A stretch of DNA of 64,000 bases, taken from DASXMT01 sp963803065 (GTDB lineage: Bacteria > Actinomycetota > Acidimicrobiia > Acidimicrobiales > RAAP-2). The first letter of the stretch is position 1, and each line of letters starts with the position of its first letter. The stretch is taken from contig CAWDKW010000004.1 of NCBI GenBank assembly GCA_963803065.1, positions 558,001-622,000 on the forward strand, written 5' to 3'. A program made the position numbers and the translations under genes. The notes under the pieces are model-generated. The model was not told the DNA's origin and searched no databases. It worked only from the letters and a program-made list of their open reading frames with translations. This document shows positions 34,559-42,925 of the stretch, one piece after another.

Positions 34559-34566
34559 ATGTTCGT
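34551..34566 (-). promoter_or_regulatory. LexA (SOS) box
   Basis: TCGAACATATGTTCGT matches the actinobacterial LexA consensus TCGAAC-N4-GTTCGA at 15 of 16 positions and is a perfect palindrome except for the last base. It sits at the imuA start, just downstream of a TACTGT -10 candidate on the minus strand, so LexA would block imuA-imuB-dnaE2 until DNA damage. Confidence 0.93.
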
Positions 34567-34780
34567 ACAGTAGCCGTTGCCGGCACCGTCAGCTCAAGGC
34601 CCGGACCGATCTCGTCCCCTCCGGCTCGACCACCGGGATCGGGCGCCGGTCCTCTCGCGTCGCCGGAAACCGACGGAGGCTGAGGATGGGTCGGTGTTGC
34701 TGCCTGCATCGGTGTGTTTGACAGCAGTCAGCCGGCCGCAGCAATGTTCCGACGTCAGGCGGACTGCCGGTCACCCAGGG

Positions 34781-34814
34781 GCTGGCCCCGACTGCATGCT
34801 GGCCCCGACTGCAC
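34781..34814. repeat. 17-base tandem repeat
   Basis: GCTGGCCCCGACTGCAT at 34781-34797 and GCTGGCCCCGACTGCAC at 34798-34814, directly upstream of the dehydrogenase start at 34833. Confidence 0.85.
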
Positions 34815-34832
34815 GGAGAGGGCTGAGAGCCG

Positions 34833-35672
34833 ATGCCGGAAAAGGTGAGCACCGACCCAAGCCGGCCGCGGGTCGGTTTCGTGGGCGTGGGGAGCCAGGG
34901 CGGTCCCATGGCCCGCCGGATCGCCGAGGCCGGATTCGCCACCACCTTGTGGGCCCGCCGGCCCGAGTCGCTGGAGCCGTTTGCCACTCTGGCGGCCACG
35001 GCCGGTTCGCTGGTCGAGCTCGGCCGAGTGAGCGATCTCGTGGCAGTGTGCGTGGTGAACGACGACGACGTGCGTTCTGTGCTCCTCGGACCGGACGGCA
35101 TCCTGGCCGGAATGGAGGTAGGCGGGCTGGTCGTCATCCATTCGACAGTGCATCCGGAGACCTGTCGTCAGGTGGCCGAGGAGGCACGGCCGCGTGGGGT
35201 CTCGGTGATTGACGCCCCCGTCAGCGGTGGCGGTCGCGCTGTCGAGGCTGGCAACCTGCTCGTCCTGGTGGGTGGGGACAGCGACGGCTTGGAGCGGGCG
35301 CGTCCGGTGCTGTCGACCTACGGCAATCCCGTCGTACACCTGGGGCCACTCGGCAGCGGCCAGGTGGCAAAGCTGATCAACAACGCACTCATGACGGCAC
35401 AGTTGGGCCTGGCCGACGACGCACTGCGTATCGGGGCAGCACTGCAGCTCGATGCCGGGGCTCTGGTCGATGCCCTGGGCCACGGGAGCGGCGCCAGCTA
35501 CTCACTCGGCGTCCGGGCGCACATGCCCTTGAGCCAGTTCCCCGCCGGCGACCTCCTCCGCAAGGACGTGGACATTTTGGCCTCGGTAGCGGAGAGCGGC
35601 GGCACCGATCTCGGTGCCCTTCGAGCCGCGGCCGAAGCGACACTGGGTCGGGTTTTGCCCCGCGGGGGCTAA
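34833..35672 (+). CDS. NAD(P)-dependent beta-hydroxyacid dehydrogenase family protein
   Basis: 3-Hydroxyisobutyrate-dehydrogenase-like enzyme, 279 aa: VGFVGVGSQGGPMARRIAEAGF (GxGxxG site), VIDAPVSGGGRAVEAGNLLVLVGG (substrate loop) and GPLGSGQVAKLINNALM with the catalytic Lys. The family includes tartronate-semialdehyde reductase and imine reductases, so the substrate is open. ATG 34833 has GAGAGGG somewhat far upstream. Stands alone. Confidence 0.88.
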   Translation: MPEKVSTDPSRPRVGFVGVGSQGGPMARRIAEAGFATTLWARRPESLEPFATLAATAGSLVELGRVSDLVAVCVVNDDDVRSVLLGPDGILAGMEVGGLVVIHSTVHPETCRQVAEEARPRGVSVIDAPVSGGGRAVEAGNLLVLVGGDSDGLERARPVLSTYGNPVVHLGPLGSGQVAKLINNALMTAQLGLADDALRIGAALQLDAGALVDALGHGSGASYSLGVRAHMPLSQFPAGDLLRKDVDILASVAESGGTDLGALRAAAEATLGRVLPRGG

Positions 35673-35742
35673 CCGGGAGGCGCAGGCAGAAATCCGGGCC
35701 GAATGCCGTCACAAACGGCTGGGGATTCGTTACCATGTGTGC

Positions 35743-35963
35743 ACCAGAGAAAGGAGGTGGTCCAACTGATAAGTCATAGACGTGGGACTCTGGAGGTGGC
35801 TGGCCGCTAAGGCGGCTTGTCGGACCACCTGGCGAATCCCAGCCAGTTACCCGCCGAACCCTCTAGCCGGGAACTAGTCCCGCTCGGCGCTTTCCGGAGC
35901 GTTCGGTGCCTTTCAACATCCGCACTAACGGCTGAAGGGCGTCCCCCCGGGGGCGCCCTTCAG
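35743..35963 (+). ncRNA. Candidate structured RNA / leader with extended anti-16S 5' end
   Basis: TACCAT (35731-35736) predicts a transcript starting near 35743. Its first bases include AGAAAGGAGGTGGTCCA (35748-35764), complementary over 17 bases (one G:U) to the conserved 3' end of 16S rRNA. AGGTGGTCC (35755-35763) can instead pair perfectly with GGACCACCT (35822-35830), and a second GGAGGTGG lies at 35792-35799. A 14-codon frame from CTG 35766 (ISHRRGTLEVAGR, stop 35810) has ideal spacing to the first Shine-Dalgarno. A GC hairpin (35932-35963, 14 pairs) closes the unit. It could be a small RNA, a leader peptide or a translated small gene; I know no named family for it. Confidence 0.5.
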
Positions 35964-36050
35964 CGCGTTCCGGTGACACGGCGGGTTGCGACTCACCCCA
36001 ATTCGACGATTGACCTGGAGCCTTGCTCTGACTCTGACCCATCACGCTCC

Positions 36051-37392
36051 TCAGCCACCTCGTAGGTCGGCCGCCGTGCGGCCGGCCAGCGACCGGATGA
36101 TCCCTATCGTGGCTCGCGTCACCGGTTCCAGACTTGGGACATGGACCTTGTCGATGGTGTCCTGGGCATCGAACAGGTACATCGGCGCTGTCAAGAAGTG
36201 CACCAGCGGTACCCCGGCGCCGTAGAAGGCGGATCCGTCGGTTGGAGGGGCGTCGCCAAACTGAGTAGGCGACAACACGAATGACCGTCGCAGATCCTCG
36301 CTGCGAAGGGCTTCGGCCACGGCAGCCTGCAGTCCAGGCTCAGGGCTGGTGAACCACCAACGAGGTTCGGGCTTCCCGGTCAACGTGAGGTGCTCACCGT
36401 CGCCGTGCACTTCGGACGCGGCATGTTCGAGATGGACCTCGAGCACCACATTCTCCAGCTCCACCGCATGCTGTTCCACGTACGAACGGGTGCCCGCCCC
36501 GCCCGCCATGTGGCCGGCAGTCAGGAGAAAGGTGAAGTTGTGCGGTCGTTCGGCCGCGGGCACCCGAGCCCAGTACCGGGCCTGGGCCAGAACGAGCGCC
36601 ATGCCACTGGCATCCTCGACCGCCGAGGCCCACGGTGCATCGTGGTGTGACCCGATGACCACCACCTCATCACCACGTCCGGGCAGATGCCCTACCACGT
36701 TGTGGCAGCGGGCATCGGTCCGCTTGCCGTCGACGTTGAGCCGGCCGCGGAGAGGGCCCTGGCCCAACAACCCCTGCAGACGGATGCCTTCGGACCGACT
36801 CAACCACAGGCCTGACACCGCACGCGGTCGGGTGTCGTAGGGGACGTAGTACTGCGACGTCTCCCAGGGGACTCCGGTGAGGAGCCCCACGTACCCGGCG
36901 GCGCCCGCCTCGACGGCGGGGTCGAGGACCAGGTTGAGGCGCGGACCGAACGGCAGTGTCTGGACCAGCGCGTCGAAGTCTCCGTCCGGGTCGAAGGTGA
37001 AGGCAGCTGCCTCTCGAAGGATCGCCTGTGGCAACTCGGTGAACGTGAGCGGCTCGACGACGATCTGGTCCCTGGCGGTGAGGGCGTCGAACGCGACCAG
37101 ATCCCTCTCGAGGTCGAGGCACGGTTCGGTATAGGGCGGGGCGAAGCCCTCGAAGCGATGAATGGTCGACGGGTCGTCGGGAGACCACACGTCCAGCGTC
37201 GCCCGACCGAACTCCCACATCTGGAGCCCGACCGCCTCAAGGCCTACATCGTGTAGTCCCAATTCGGCGAACCAGTCGGGCGGCCCAGGCCTCAGCGCGA
37301 CGATCTCCCGGGTGGCCGGGCTGGCGGATGCCGAACGTGAGGATGGCCTCGATGTCGGCCAGCATCTCCTCGGCGGTTGGCATGTACTTCAT
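36051..37392 (-). CDS. M28-family peptidase-like protein, frameshifted near the start
   Basis: Zinc aminopeptidase fold: EVVVIGSHHDAPWASAVEDASGMALVLAQ carries the first metal His and bridging Asp, HLEHAASEVHG and PLVHFLTAPMYLFDAQDTID fit later ligands. Where active M28 enzymes have a Glu-Glu pair this has TAGHMAGG, so activity is uncertain. The unbroken frame starts only at TTG 37262. Another frame from ATG 37392 encodes a good N-terminus (MKYMPTAEEMLADIEAILTF... RRAEAWAA) that joins as AAD-WFAELGL if one base is removed near 37278-37284. So the gene probably spans 36051-37392 with one extra base. Confidence 0.75.
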
Positions 37393-37558
37393 CGTTGCGT
37401 CAGGACCCTCGTCGGATGTGTTCGGGTTTCGTCTGCGTCGGCCAGGTCGAACCGCTTGCGATCATCGCCCCGTGTGTCGGAGCCTAGTGACCGAGGTCCG
37501 GCCATTGGGGCGAACGATTCGCTCCAGCATCGAAATCGTCGGGGGGTACTCTCCGCAC

Positions 37559-38020
37559 GTGGAGTTCCGTGTGCAACAAGTGGCCGCCTCGGCCACCTGG
37601 GGACTGCGGCAGGCCGTCTTGCGCCCCCACGAGACCGTCGGCCACATGGCGCTGGCCGATGATGACGAGCCGACGACCGGAACGTTCGCGGCCATCGACC
37701 AGGACGGCAAGATCGTGGGAACGGTTCGAGTGGCACCCGGAGCCCCGCCGTTCCCGGCCGGCACGTACGCTCCAGCCGAGTCGGCGACGTGGCGACTGCG
37801 GGGAATGGCGGCCCGTGAGGACGTGCGCAACGGTGGCATCGGCACCGAGCTCCTCGCCCGGGCGATCCAGCACGTGGTCGAGCTCGGTGGGGGCCTCCTC
37901 TGGTGCAATGCCCGGGTGCCCGCCGTCAACCTCTATCGGCGGGGCGGATTCGTCGAGCACGGAGAAGTGTGGGACGAGCCCGAAATCGGACCCCACGTCG
38001 TGATGTGGCGCCTAGTGTGA
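37559..38020 (+). CDS. GNAT-family N-acetyltransferase
   Basis: A 153-aa acetyltransferase: GTFAAIDQDGKIVGTVRVAP, WRLRGMAAREDVRNGGIGTELLARAIQHV (acetyl-CoA loop, R/Q-x-x-G-x-G/A type) and LLWCNARVPAVNLYRRGGFVEHGEVWDEP. Substrate unknown. GTG 37559 lies 6 bases after TACTCT with no ribosome-binding site, suggesting a leaderless mRNA. Its stop is inside a tandem repeat. Confidence 0.83.
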   Translation: MEFRVQQVAASATWGLRQAVLRPHETVGHMALADDDEPTTGTFAAIDQDGKIVGTVRVAPGAPPFPAGTYAPAESATWRLRGMAAREDVRNGGIGTELLARAIQHVVELGGGLLWCNARVPAVNLYRRGGFVEHGEVWDEPEIGPHVVMWRLV

Positions 38021-38042
38021 TGGCTCTGGTGTGATGGCTCTG
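38015..38042. repeat. 14-base tandem repeat spanning the GNAT stop
   Basis: GTGTGATGGCTCTG at 38015-38028 and exactly again at 38029-38042. The first copy holds the TGA stop (38018-38020). Confidence 0.9.
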
Positions 38043-38187
38043 GGTTCGAGCCGCTCGAGCAAGTCTTGGCTGACATATCCTCGGTACGTGTGACCCGTTG
38101 CTGAGACCATCCGTTGGGATCTCGGCCCCTCGGCGATGCTACGCATTGACACGGAGAGGACCACGAAAAGGACGGGAGAGGAGCGGC

Positions 38188-38766
38188 ATGAAGGTCGCCA
38201 TCATCGGCACCGGATTCATCGGCGGGATCCTCGGTCGGGCACTCGCGGACGCGGGGCACGAGGTCACGTTCGGTTCTCGCCGCGCCGATGACCATGTCGA
38301 CTCGGGGACCACCGCGACCGTCGCATCCGTCGGCGACGCGTTGGCCGGATCGGAGGTCATCGTCCTTGCATTGCCCGGTGCAGCGGTCTCGGGTCTCACC
38401 GCCGACCACGGCGATGCGCTGGCGGGCAAAGTCGTCATCGACGCCACCAACCGCATGGGCGAAGCCGTGACCAACAGCCGCGCCTCTCTGCCCCCCACCG
38501 TTCGCTACGTACGGGCCTTCAATACGCTCGGCGGCGAGAACATGGCCGACCCGGTCTTCGCCGAGGGACGGGCGGACATGTTCTTCTCGGCACCCGAGGA
38601 TGACCGGTCGACCGTGGAGGCCGTCATCGAAGGCGTCGGACTTCGACCTGTGTATGTGGGTGAGGACCAAGAGGCCCTCATCGATGCGTTGTTCCAGCTC
38701 TGGATTGCGCTCGCCCTGACCCAGGGTCGAGGGCGACGGCTGGCATTCCGACTGCTCGAGGGCTAA
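38188..38766 (+). CDS. NADPH:F420 oxidoreductase-like (Fno/NADP-binding) protein
   Basis: A 192-aa Rossmann protein: MKVAIIGTGFIGGILGRALADAGHEVTFGSRR is the dinucleotide site with Ser-Arg-Arg suited to NADP, then SEVIVLALPGAAVSGL, VVIDATNRMG and VRYVRAFNTLGGENMADP. This matches the F420-dependent NADP reductase superfamily; many members reduce other substrates. ATG 38188 follows GAGAGGAG. It fits the F420-using enzymes elsewhere in the window. Confidence 0.85.
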   Translation: MKVAIIGTGFIGGILGRALADAGHEVTFGSRRADDHVDSGTTATVASVGDALAGSEVIVLALPGAAVSGLTADHGDALAGKVVIDATNRMGEAVTNSRASLPPTVRYVRAFNTLGGENMADPVFAEGRADMFFSAPEDDRSTVEAVIEGVGLRPVYVGEDQEALIDALFQLWIALALTQGRGRRLAFRLLEG

Positions 38767-38934
38767 TTCCTCGCGTCGGGTTTGACGCTGTCGACCTGTA
38801 GGACGTGGTGACGAATCTGAAGTGCGTGGTCGATTCTGGGATGGTCGTAGCTCGTCACGTCCGCTAGTCTCACGTCGTGCGCTGATAGCCGGTAGACCTC
38901 ATCCGACCCTGTCCCTTGGTCCCGGAGGCTTCTG

Positions 38935-40569
38935 GTGCCCGCACCCACCTTTTCGTTGGCCACGCTCATGGCCAGCCATCTGTCCCACGATCGCGGCGGG
39001 CGCACGGTGCTCCGCGACATCTCATGCACGGTCAGGCCCTCCGACCGCGTCGGAGTCGTGGGCCCCAACGGCGTGGGCAAGTCCACCCTCCTCTCCCTAC
39101 TGGCCGGCATCGAGGCGCCGATGGGAGGTTCCATCCGGGTCGATCCGCCCACCGCCACCGTGGGCTTGCTGGCCCAGGAACACGAGGCCCGCGCGGGTGA
39201 GACCGTCCGGGCGTTGCTGACCCGGCGCACCGGTGTCGCAACGGCCGAGATCGAGCTCACTACGGCCGCCGGGGCGCTGGTGGAGGGCACCCGAGCCGCC
39301 GAAGCGCGCTATGAGGTGGCGCTCGAGCGCTACACCGCCCTGTCCGCCGGCGACCTCGACGCCAGGATCGACGCGGTCCTCGCCGATCTGGGCCTCGGAA
39401 CCGGGATGGCCGATCGCCAGGTGGCCACCCTGTCCGGCGGTCAGGAGTCCCGACTGGCCCTGGCCGCCATCGTGTTGTCTCGCTTCGACATCATCTTGCT
39501 GGACGAGCCCACCAACGATCTGGACTTCGACGGGCTGGAGCGCTTGGAGTCGTTCGTGCTCGCCCACGCCGGTGGCCTGGTCGTCGTCTCCCACGACCGG
39601 GCCTTTCTCGACCGAACCGTCACCTCCGTGCTCGAGCTCGACGAGCACCACCACACTGGCCGCCTCTATGGCGGTGGGTGGGCCGGTTACCTGACCGAGC
39701 GGGCGACGGCCCGCCGCCATCAGCTGGAGGAATTCGCCGTCTACCAGTCGAGACGGGCCGAGCTGGCCGATCGGGCTCGCCGCGAGCGCCGATGGGCGAC
39801 GTCGGGTGTGCAGCGGGAGAAGCGCAACCCCAGGGACAACGACAAGGCCCAGCGCGACTTCCGGATCAACCGGACCGAACAGCTCGCCTCCCGGGCCCGG
39901 AGAACCGAGCGCGCCCTCGATGCCCTCGACGTGGTCGACAAGCCCTGGGAGGGGTGGGATCTTCGCTTCACCATCGAGGAGGCCCCTCGAGCAGGGGCGG
40001 TGGTGGCTCGCCTTACCGGTGCCGTCATCGAGCGGGGGGCGTTCACCCTCGGCCCGCTCGACCTCGAGATCGGGTGGGCCGAGCGAGTCGCCCTGGTGGG
40101 ACCGAACGGGTCGGGCAAGTCGACCCTGGTGGAAGCGATCCTCGGCCGATTGCCGCTCCGAGCCGGGTCGCGATGGCTCGGACCGGGTGTGGTGGTCGGT
40201 GAGCTCGGGCAGGACCGGCGATCCCTCGGCGGAACGACCAGCGTGGTCGAGTCGGTCATCGCCCGGTCCAGACTGTCCATCTCCGATGCCCGGTCCCTGT
40301 TGGCCAAGTTCGGACTGGGCGCCGACCATGCGACCCGGCCGGGCGGCTCGTTGTCGCCGGGCGAACGGACCCGGGCGGAGCTGGCCACCTTCCAGGCGCT
40401 TGGGGTGAACTTCTTGGTCCTCGACGAGCCCAGCAACCACCTCGACCTGCCGGCTATCGAACAGCTGGAAGCGGCGCTGGCCGGTTTTGCCGGCACCCTT
40501 CTGCTCGTCTCGCATGACCGCCGGCTGCTCGAGACCGTGGAACTGACCCGTCGGATCGAGGTGGGCTGA
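38935..40569 (+). CDS. ABC-F family ATP-binding protein
   Basis: Soluble protein with two ABC ATPases, 544 aa: first Walker A VGPNGVGKSTLL, signature LSGGQESRLALA and LLDEPTNDLD. A charged linker (RARRERRWATSGVQREKRNPRDNDKAQRDFR) follows, then second Walker A VGPNGSGKSTLV, signature LSPGERTRAEL and LDEPSNHLDLP. No membrane segments. ABC-F proteins act on ribosomes (translation factors or antibiotic resistance); which type is not decidable. GTG 38935 has GGAGG 7 bases upstream. Confidence 0.9.
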   Translation: MPAPTFSLATLMASHLSHDRGGRTVLRDISCTVRPSDRVGVVGPNGVGKSTLLSLLAGIEAPMGGSIRVDPPTATVGLLAQEHEARAGETVRALLTRRTGVATAEIELTTAAGALVEGTRAAEARYEVALERYTALSAGDLDARIDAVLADLGLGTGMADRQVATLSGGQESRLALAAIVLSRFDIILLDEPTNDLDFDGLERLESFVLAHAGGLVVVSHDRAFLDRTVTSVLELDEHHHTGRLYGGGWAGYLTERATARRHQLEEFAVYQSRRAELADRARRERRWATSGVQREKRNPRDNDKAQRDFRINRTEQLASRARRTERALDALDVVDKPWEGWDLRFTIEEAPRAGAVVARLTGAVIERGAFTLGPLDLEIGWAERVALVGPNGSGKSTLVEAILGRLPLRAGSRWLGPGVVVGELGQDRRSLGGTTSVVESVIARSRLSISDARSLLAKFGLGADHATRPGGSLSPGERTRAELATFQALGVNFLVLDEPSNHLDLPAIEQLEAALAGFAGTLLLVSHDRRLLETVELTRRIEVG

Positions 40570-40601
40570 CCGCCGGCTGTGCCGCATAGCCTGGGCTGGT
40601 C

Positions 40602-41393
40602 ATGTGCGGCCGCATCGCCCTCTACACGGAACCGGAGCGATTGTCCCGGGTATTCGACGCCGCGTTGGCGGCCGGCGTCGACGCGAGCGACCTGCCGCGG
40701 TTCAACGTCGGCCCCACCAACGAGATCTTCGGCATCATCGACGCCGGCAGTCCTCCTGACACGGCCGGATCCAGACAACGCGTCCTCGACCGGTTCCGCT
40801 GGGGGCTCATTCCCTGGTGGTCGAAGGAGGTGACCTCGGGAGGCCGCCTGTTCAACGCTCGGGCCGAGTCGGTGTCGACCAGGGCGGCGTTCCGAGAGGC
40901 CTTCCGACTGCGCCGGGCGGTCATTCCCGCCGACGGGTTCTTCGAGTGGCACAAAGAGCACAAGGGGTCGGGAAGCCGGCCGGGGGAGAAGAGCCAGCCC
41001 TATTTCTTCACTCGAACGGACGGCCAGCCCTTGGCCCTGGCCGGGCTCTGGGAGGTGTGGCGCGACCCCCTCGGTCCGGACGACCGGTCGGCGTGGATTA
41101 CCTCGTGCGCCATCATCACCACGACGGCTGGGCCAGACGTGGCCCCGGTGCACGAACGGATGCCGGTAATCCTCGAGCCCGAGGCCATCGAGGCCTGGCT
41201 CGACCCGTCCGAAGACGTCGAGGTCCTCGAGGCCCTCATGCAGCCGGCGCCGGCGGGCACCCTGGCCCACCATCCGGTGGATCGGCGGGTCGGGAACGTC
41301 GCCAATGACGAGCCTGGGCTTCTCGCACCGGTCGATGTCGACGAGGAGGACGTCCTCCCGCTACCGGTGAGCACACCGACCCTCTTCGACTGA
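40602..41393 (+). CDS. SRAP (HMCES/YedK) abasic-site processing protein
   Basis: Forms a covalent bond with abasic sites in single-stranded DNA through Cys2. Seen: MCGRIALYTE (Cys2 as nucleophile once Met is removed), FNVGPTN, RFRWGLIPWW, FNARAESVSTRAAFREAF (Asn85), IPADGFFEW (Glu115) and HERMPVIL (His184), the full active-site set. 263 aa. ATG 40602 has TAGCCT 9 bases upstream. Sits near the SOS cassette but is not in it. Its stop lies in a tandem repeat. Confidence 0.93.
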   Translation: MCGRIALYTEPERLSRVFDAALAAGVDASDLPRFNVGPTNEIFGIIDAGSPPDTAGSRQRVLDRFRWGLIPWWSKEVTSGGRLFNARAESVSTRAAFREAFRLRRAVIPADGFFEWHKEHKGSGSRPGEKSQPYFFTRTDGQPLALAGLWEVWRDPLGPDDRSAWITSCAIITTTAGPDVAPVHERMPVILEPEAIEAWLDPSEDVEVLEALMQPAPAGTLAHHPVDRRVGNVANDEPGLLAPVDVDEEDVLPLPVSTPTLFD

Positions 41394-41447
41394 GCGCACC
41401 GGCCTCTTCGACCGAGCGCACCGGCCCTCTTCGACCGAGCGCACCGA
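41382..41447. repeat. Three 21-23-base tandem repeats spanning the SRAP stop
   Basis: CTCTTCGACTGAGCGCACCGG at 41382-41402 (contains the TGA stop), then copies with C for T starting at 41404 and 41427. Further on, GAGCCTGAT-GGCTACGCG-type sequence is repeated at about 41463 and 41491. No gene in 41394-41585. Confidence 0.85.
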
Positions 41448-41585
41448 CGCGCACGACGTGATGAGCCTGATGGCTACGCGTGTTCGAGGTGAGCCTGATT
41501 GGCTACGCGATCTGCGAGCTGGCGCCTTGCGAGGCTGGCCGCTCACGCCTCGCGTCGGCTGCACGACATCAGAGGACCGAGTGGG

Positions 41586-41873
41586 TCAATCCTCGTCGAC
41601 AGCCTCGAGGGCGTCGGCGAAGGCCGCAGTGTGCTTCATCAGGCGGGCCTTGCGGTTGGCGGCCTGGTTCTTGTGGATGACTCCCTTTGCCGCAGCCTTG
41701 TCGATCCGCTTGATGGCCAAGCGCAGCGCCTCGTAGCTGTCGTCGGCCCCCGTCTCGGCGGCGATGATGGCCCGCTTGGTCCGGGTACGAAGCTCGGAAC
41801 GGACCGCCTTGTTCCGGGCCCGGAGTTTCTCGTTCTGGCGATTGCGTTTGATCTGGCTAGGAATGTTGGCCAC
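41586..41873 (-). CDS. rpsT: 30S ribosomal protein S20
   Basis: A 95-aa basic helical protein binding 16S rRNA: MANIPSQIKRNRQNEKLRARN is the classic start, then KRAIIAAETGADDSYEALRLAIKRIDKAAAKGVIHKNQAANRKARLMK. Full length. Starts at GTG 41873 with AAGGA upstream. Divergent from the region leading to the MarR/lepA genes; rpsT next to lepA and holA is a common actinobacterial neighbourhood. Confidence 0.97.
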   Translation of the reverse strand: MANIPSQIKRNRQNEKLRARNKAVRSELRTRTKRAIIAAETGADDSYEALRLAIKRIDKAAAKGVIHKNQAANRKARLMKHTAAFADALEAVDED

Positions 41874-42170
41874 AAGTCGTCCTTGTCTTGCTCGGTCATC
41901 GAGGAAATTGGGTTCCGCCGCGCCAAGGGTGGGGCCTGGCGACCGGATTCGCGCCCGGCAGCCCCGAGGCGCCTGGCGAGACAGCCAAGGTTAGCAGTCC
42001 GGCGGAATCCGGCTCCCACGGCCACTGCAGGCCAGACTGCGTTAACGCGCATTCGTGTAGCCACGCCCGCACTCGGCACTCGGCACCCGGGGGCCATGGC
42101 CACCTGGGTGGGAGGCGACATCGGCCGCTCCGCCTGCTTCCATTGCTTTTGTACTTTTGCCTACTTACAC
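41874..42170. other. Gene-free region upstream of rpsT
   Basis: No supported gene. GC falls sharply towards 42140-42215, where the MarR promoter lies. The rpsT promoter must be here but no clear -35/-10 pair stood out. Confidence 0.4.
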
Positions 42171-42215
42171 TACATGTACATAGTTTACATGTATATAGAT
42201 TACTAGTACTATAAG
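42171..42215 (+). promoter_or_regulatory. Promoter with three 8-base palindromes at 15-base period
   Basis: TACATGTA (42171-42178), TACATGTA (42186-42193) and TACTAGTA (42201-42208) are perfect palindromes spaced exactly 15 bases. TTTACA (42184-42189), 17 bases, TACTAT (42207-42212) form a promoter ending 7 bases before the GTG of the MarR gene. Probable autoregulatory site with repeated operators; AT-rich against its surroundings. Confidence 0.65.
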
Positions 42216-42219
42216 TAGC

Positions 42220-42819
42220 GTGAAAAACAATACCGGGACTCCGAGCGAAACCCAGACTCCGAGCCAGACTCCGAGCGCATTCGAGGCCTCGATCGCAGCG
42301 GAGAGCTCGATCACCGCCGAGACCTCGATCAGCGGTGGGACCTCGATCAGCGGTGGCACCTCGGAGATCACCGAGACCACGACCCCTGCCTTCCTGGTGT
42401 GGCGGCTGTCGATGAAGTGGCGGATGGCAGTGGACCGTGCCATTGCCCCGATGGGCTTGACCCATGCGCAGTACTCGTTTCTGGGCGCGCTGCTCGACAT
42501 GGAACGGTCCGGGCAACGGCCAACCCAGAGCCAACTCGCCGATCAGACCGGCCTCGAGCCGCTGTACGTCTCGAAGCTGGCCCGCGCCCTCGACCTTGCC
42601 TGTCTCATTCAGCGCGAGCGGCATCCCGCGGACGCACGGGCACTCCAGCTTTCGCTCACCGACGTCGGGCGGGAGGCCCTCGACCTCGCGATGAGCTTCG
42701 TCCACCCGATCCTGGACGAACTCCTGGATCCGCTGGGCGGCCTCGGTGCCGAGCACACCGACCTGTTCGTCCGCGACCTGCTCGCGCTGCTCGACGTACC
42801 TCTCCGAGACCTGGCATAA
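42220..42819 (+). CDS. MarR-family transcriptional regulator with repeat N-terminus
   Basis: Winged-helix regulator of 199 aa: QSQLADQTGLEPLYVSKLARALDLACLIQRERHPADARALQLSLTDVGREAL is helix-turn-helix plus wing. Unusual is a Ser/Thr-rich N-terminal tail of about 50 residues with short repeats (TPSETQTPSQTPS, TSISGGTSISGGTS), likely disordered. GTG 42220 is probably leaderless. The palindromic promoter upstream suggests self-control. Ligand and other targets unknown; lepA follows 106 bases later. Confidence 0.83.
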   Translation: MKNNTGTPSETQTPSQTPSAFEASIAAESSITAETSISGGTSISGGTSEITETTTPAFLVWRLSMKWRMAVDRAIAPMGLTHAQYSFLGALLDMERSGQRPTQSQLADQTGLEPLYVSKLARALDLACLIQRERHPADARALQLSLTDVGREALDLAMSFVHPILDELLDPLGGLGAEHTDLFVRDLLALLDVPLRDLA

Positions 42820-42925
42820 GAAGTATCCCTCCGACCCCTGGTCTAGGCGTTCACCATCTGCTGGCAAACCCCCACGAGCTCCGGTGGCCTGGGTCCGGGC
42901 CGGTCACCGGTACGCTGAGCAGCCC

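Noticed and set aside
35932..35963. Terminator of the dehydrogenase gene at 34833-35672
   Set aside because: It lies 260 bases downstream and behind a separate -10-like element and structured block, so it is better assigned to the candidate RNA; it also lacks a U-tract.
42746..42925. N-terminal extension of LepA
   Set aside because: Upstream residues do not resemble LepA and overlap the MarR gene; GTG 42926 gives the family start.
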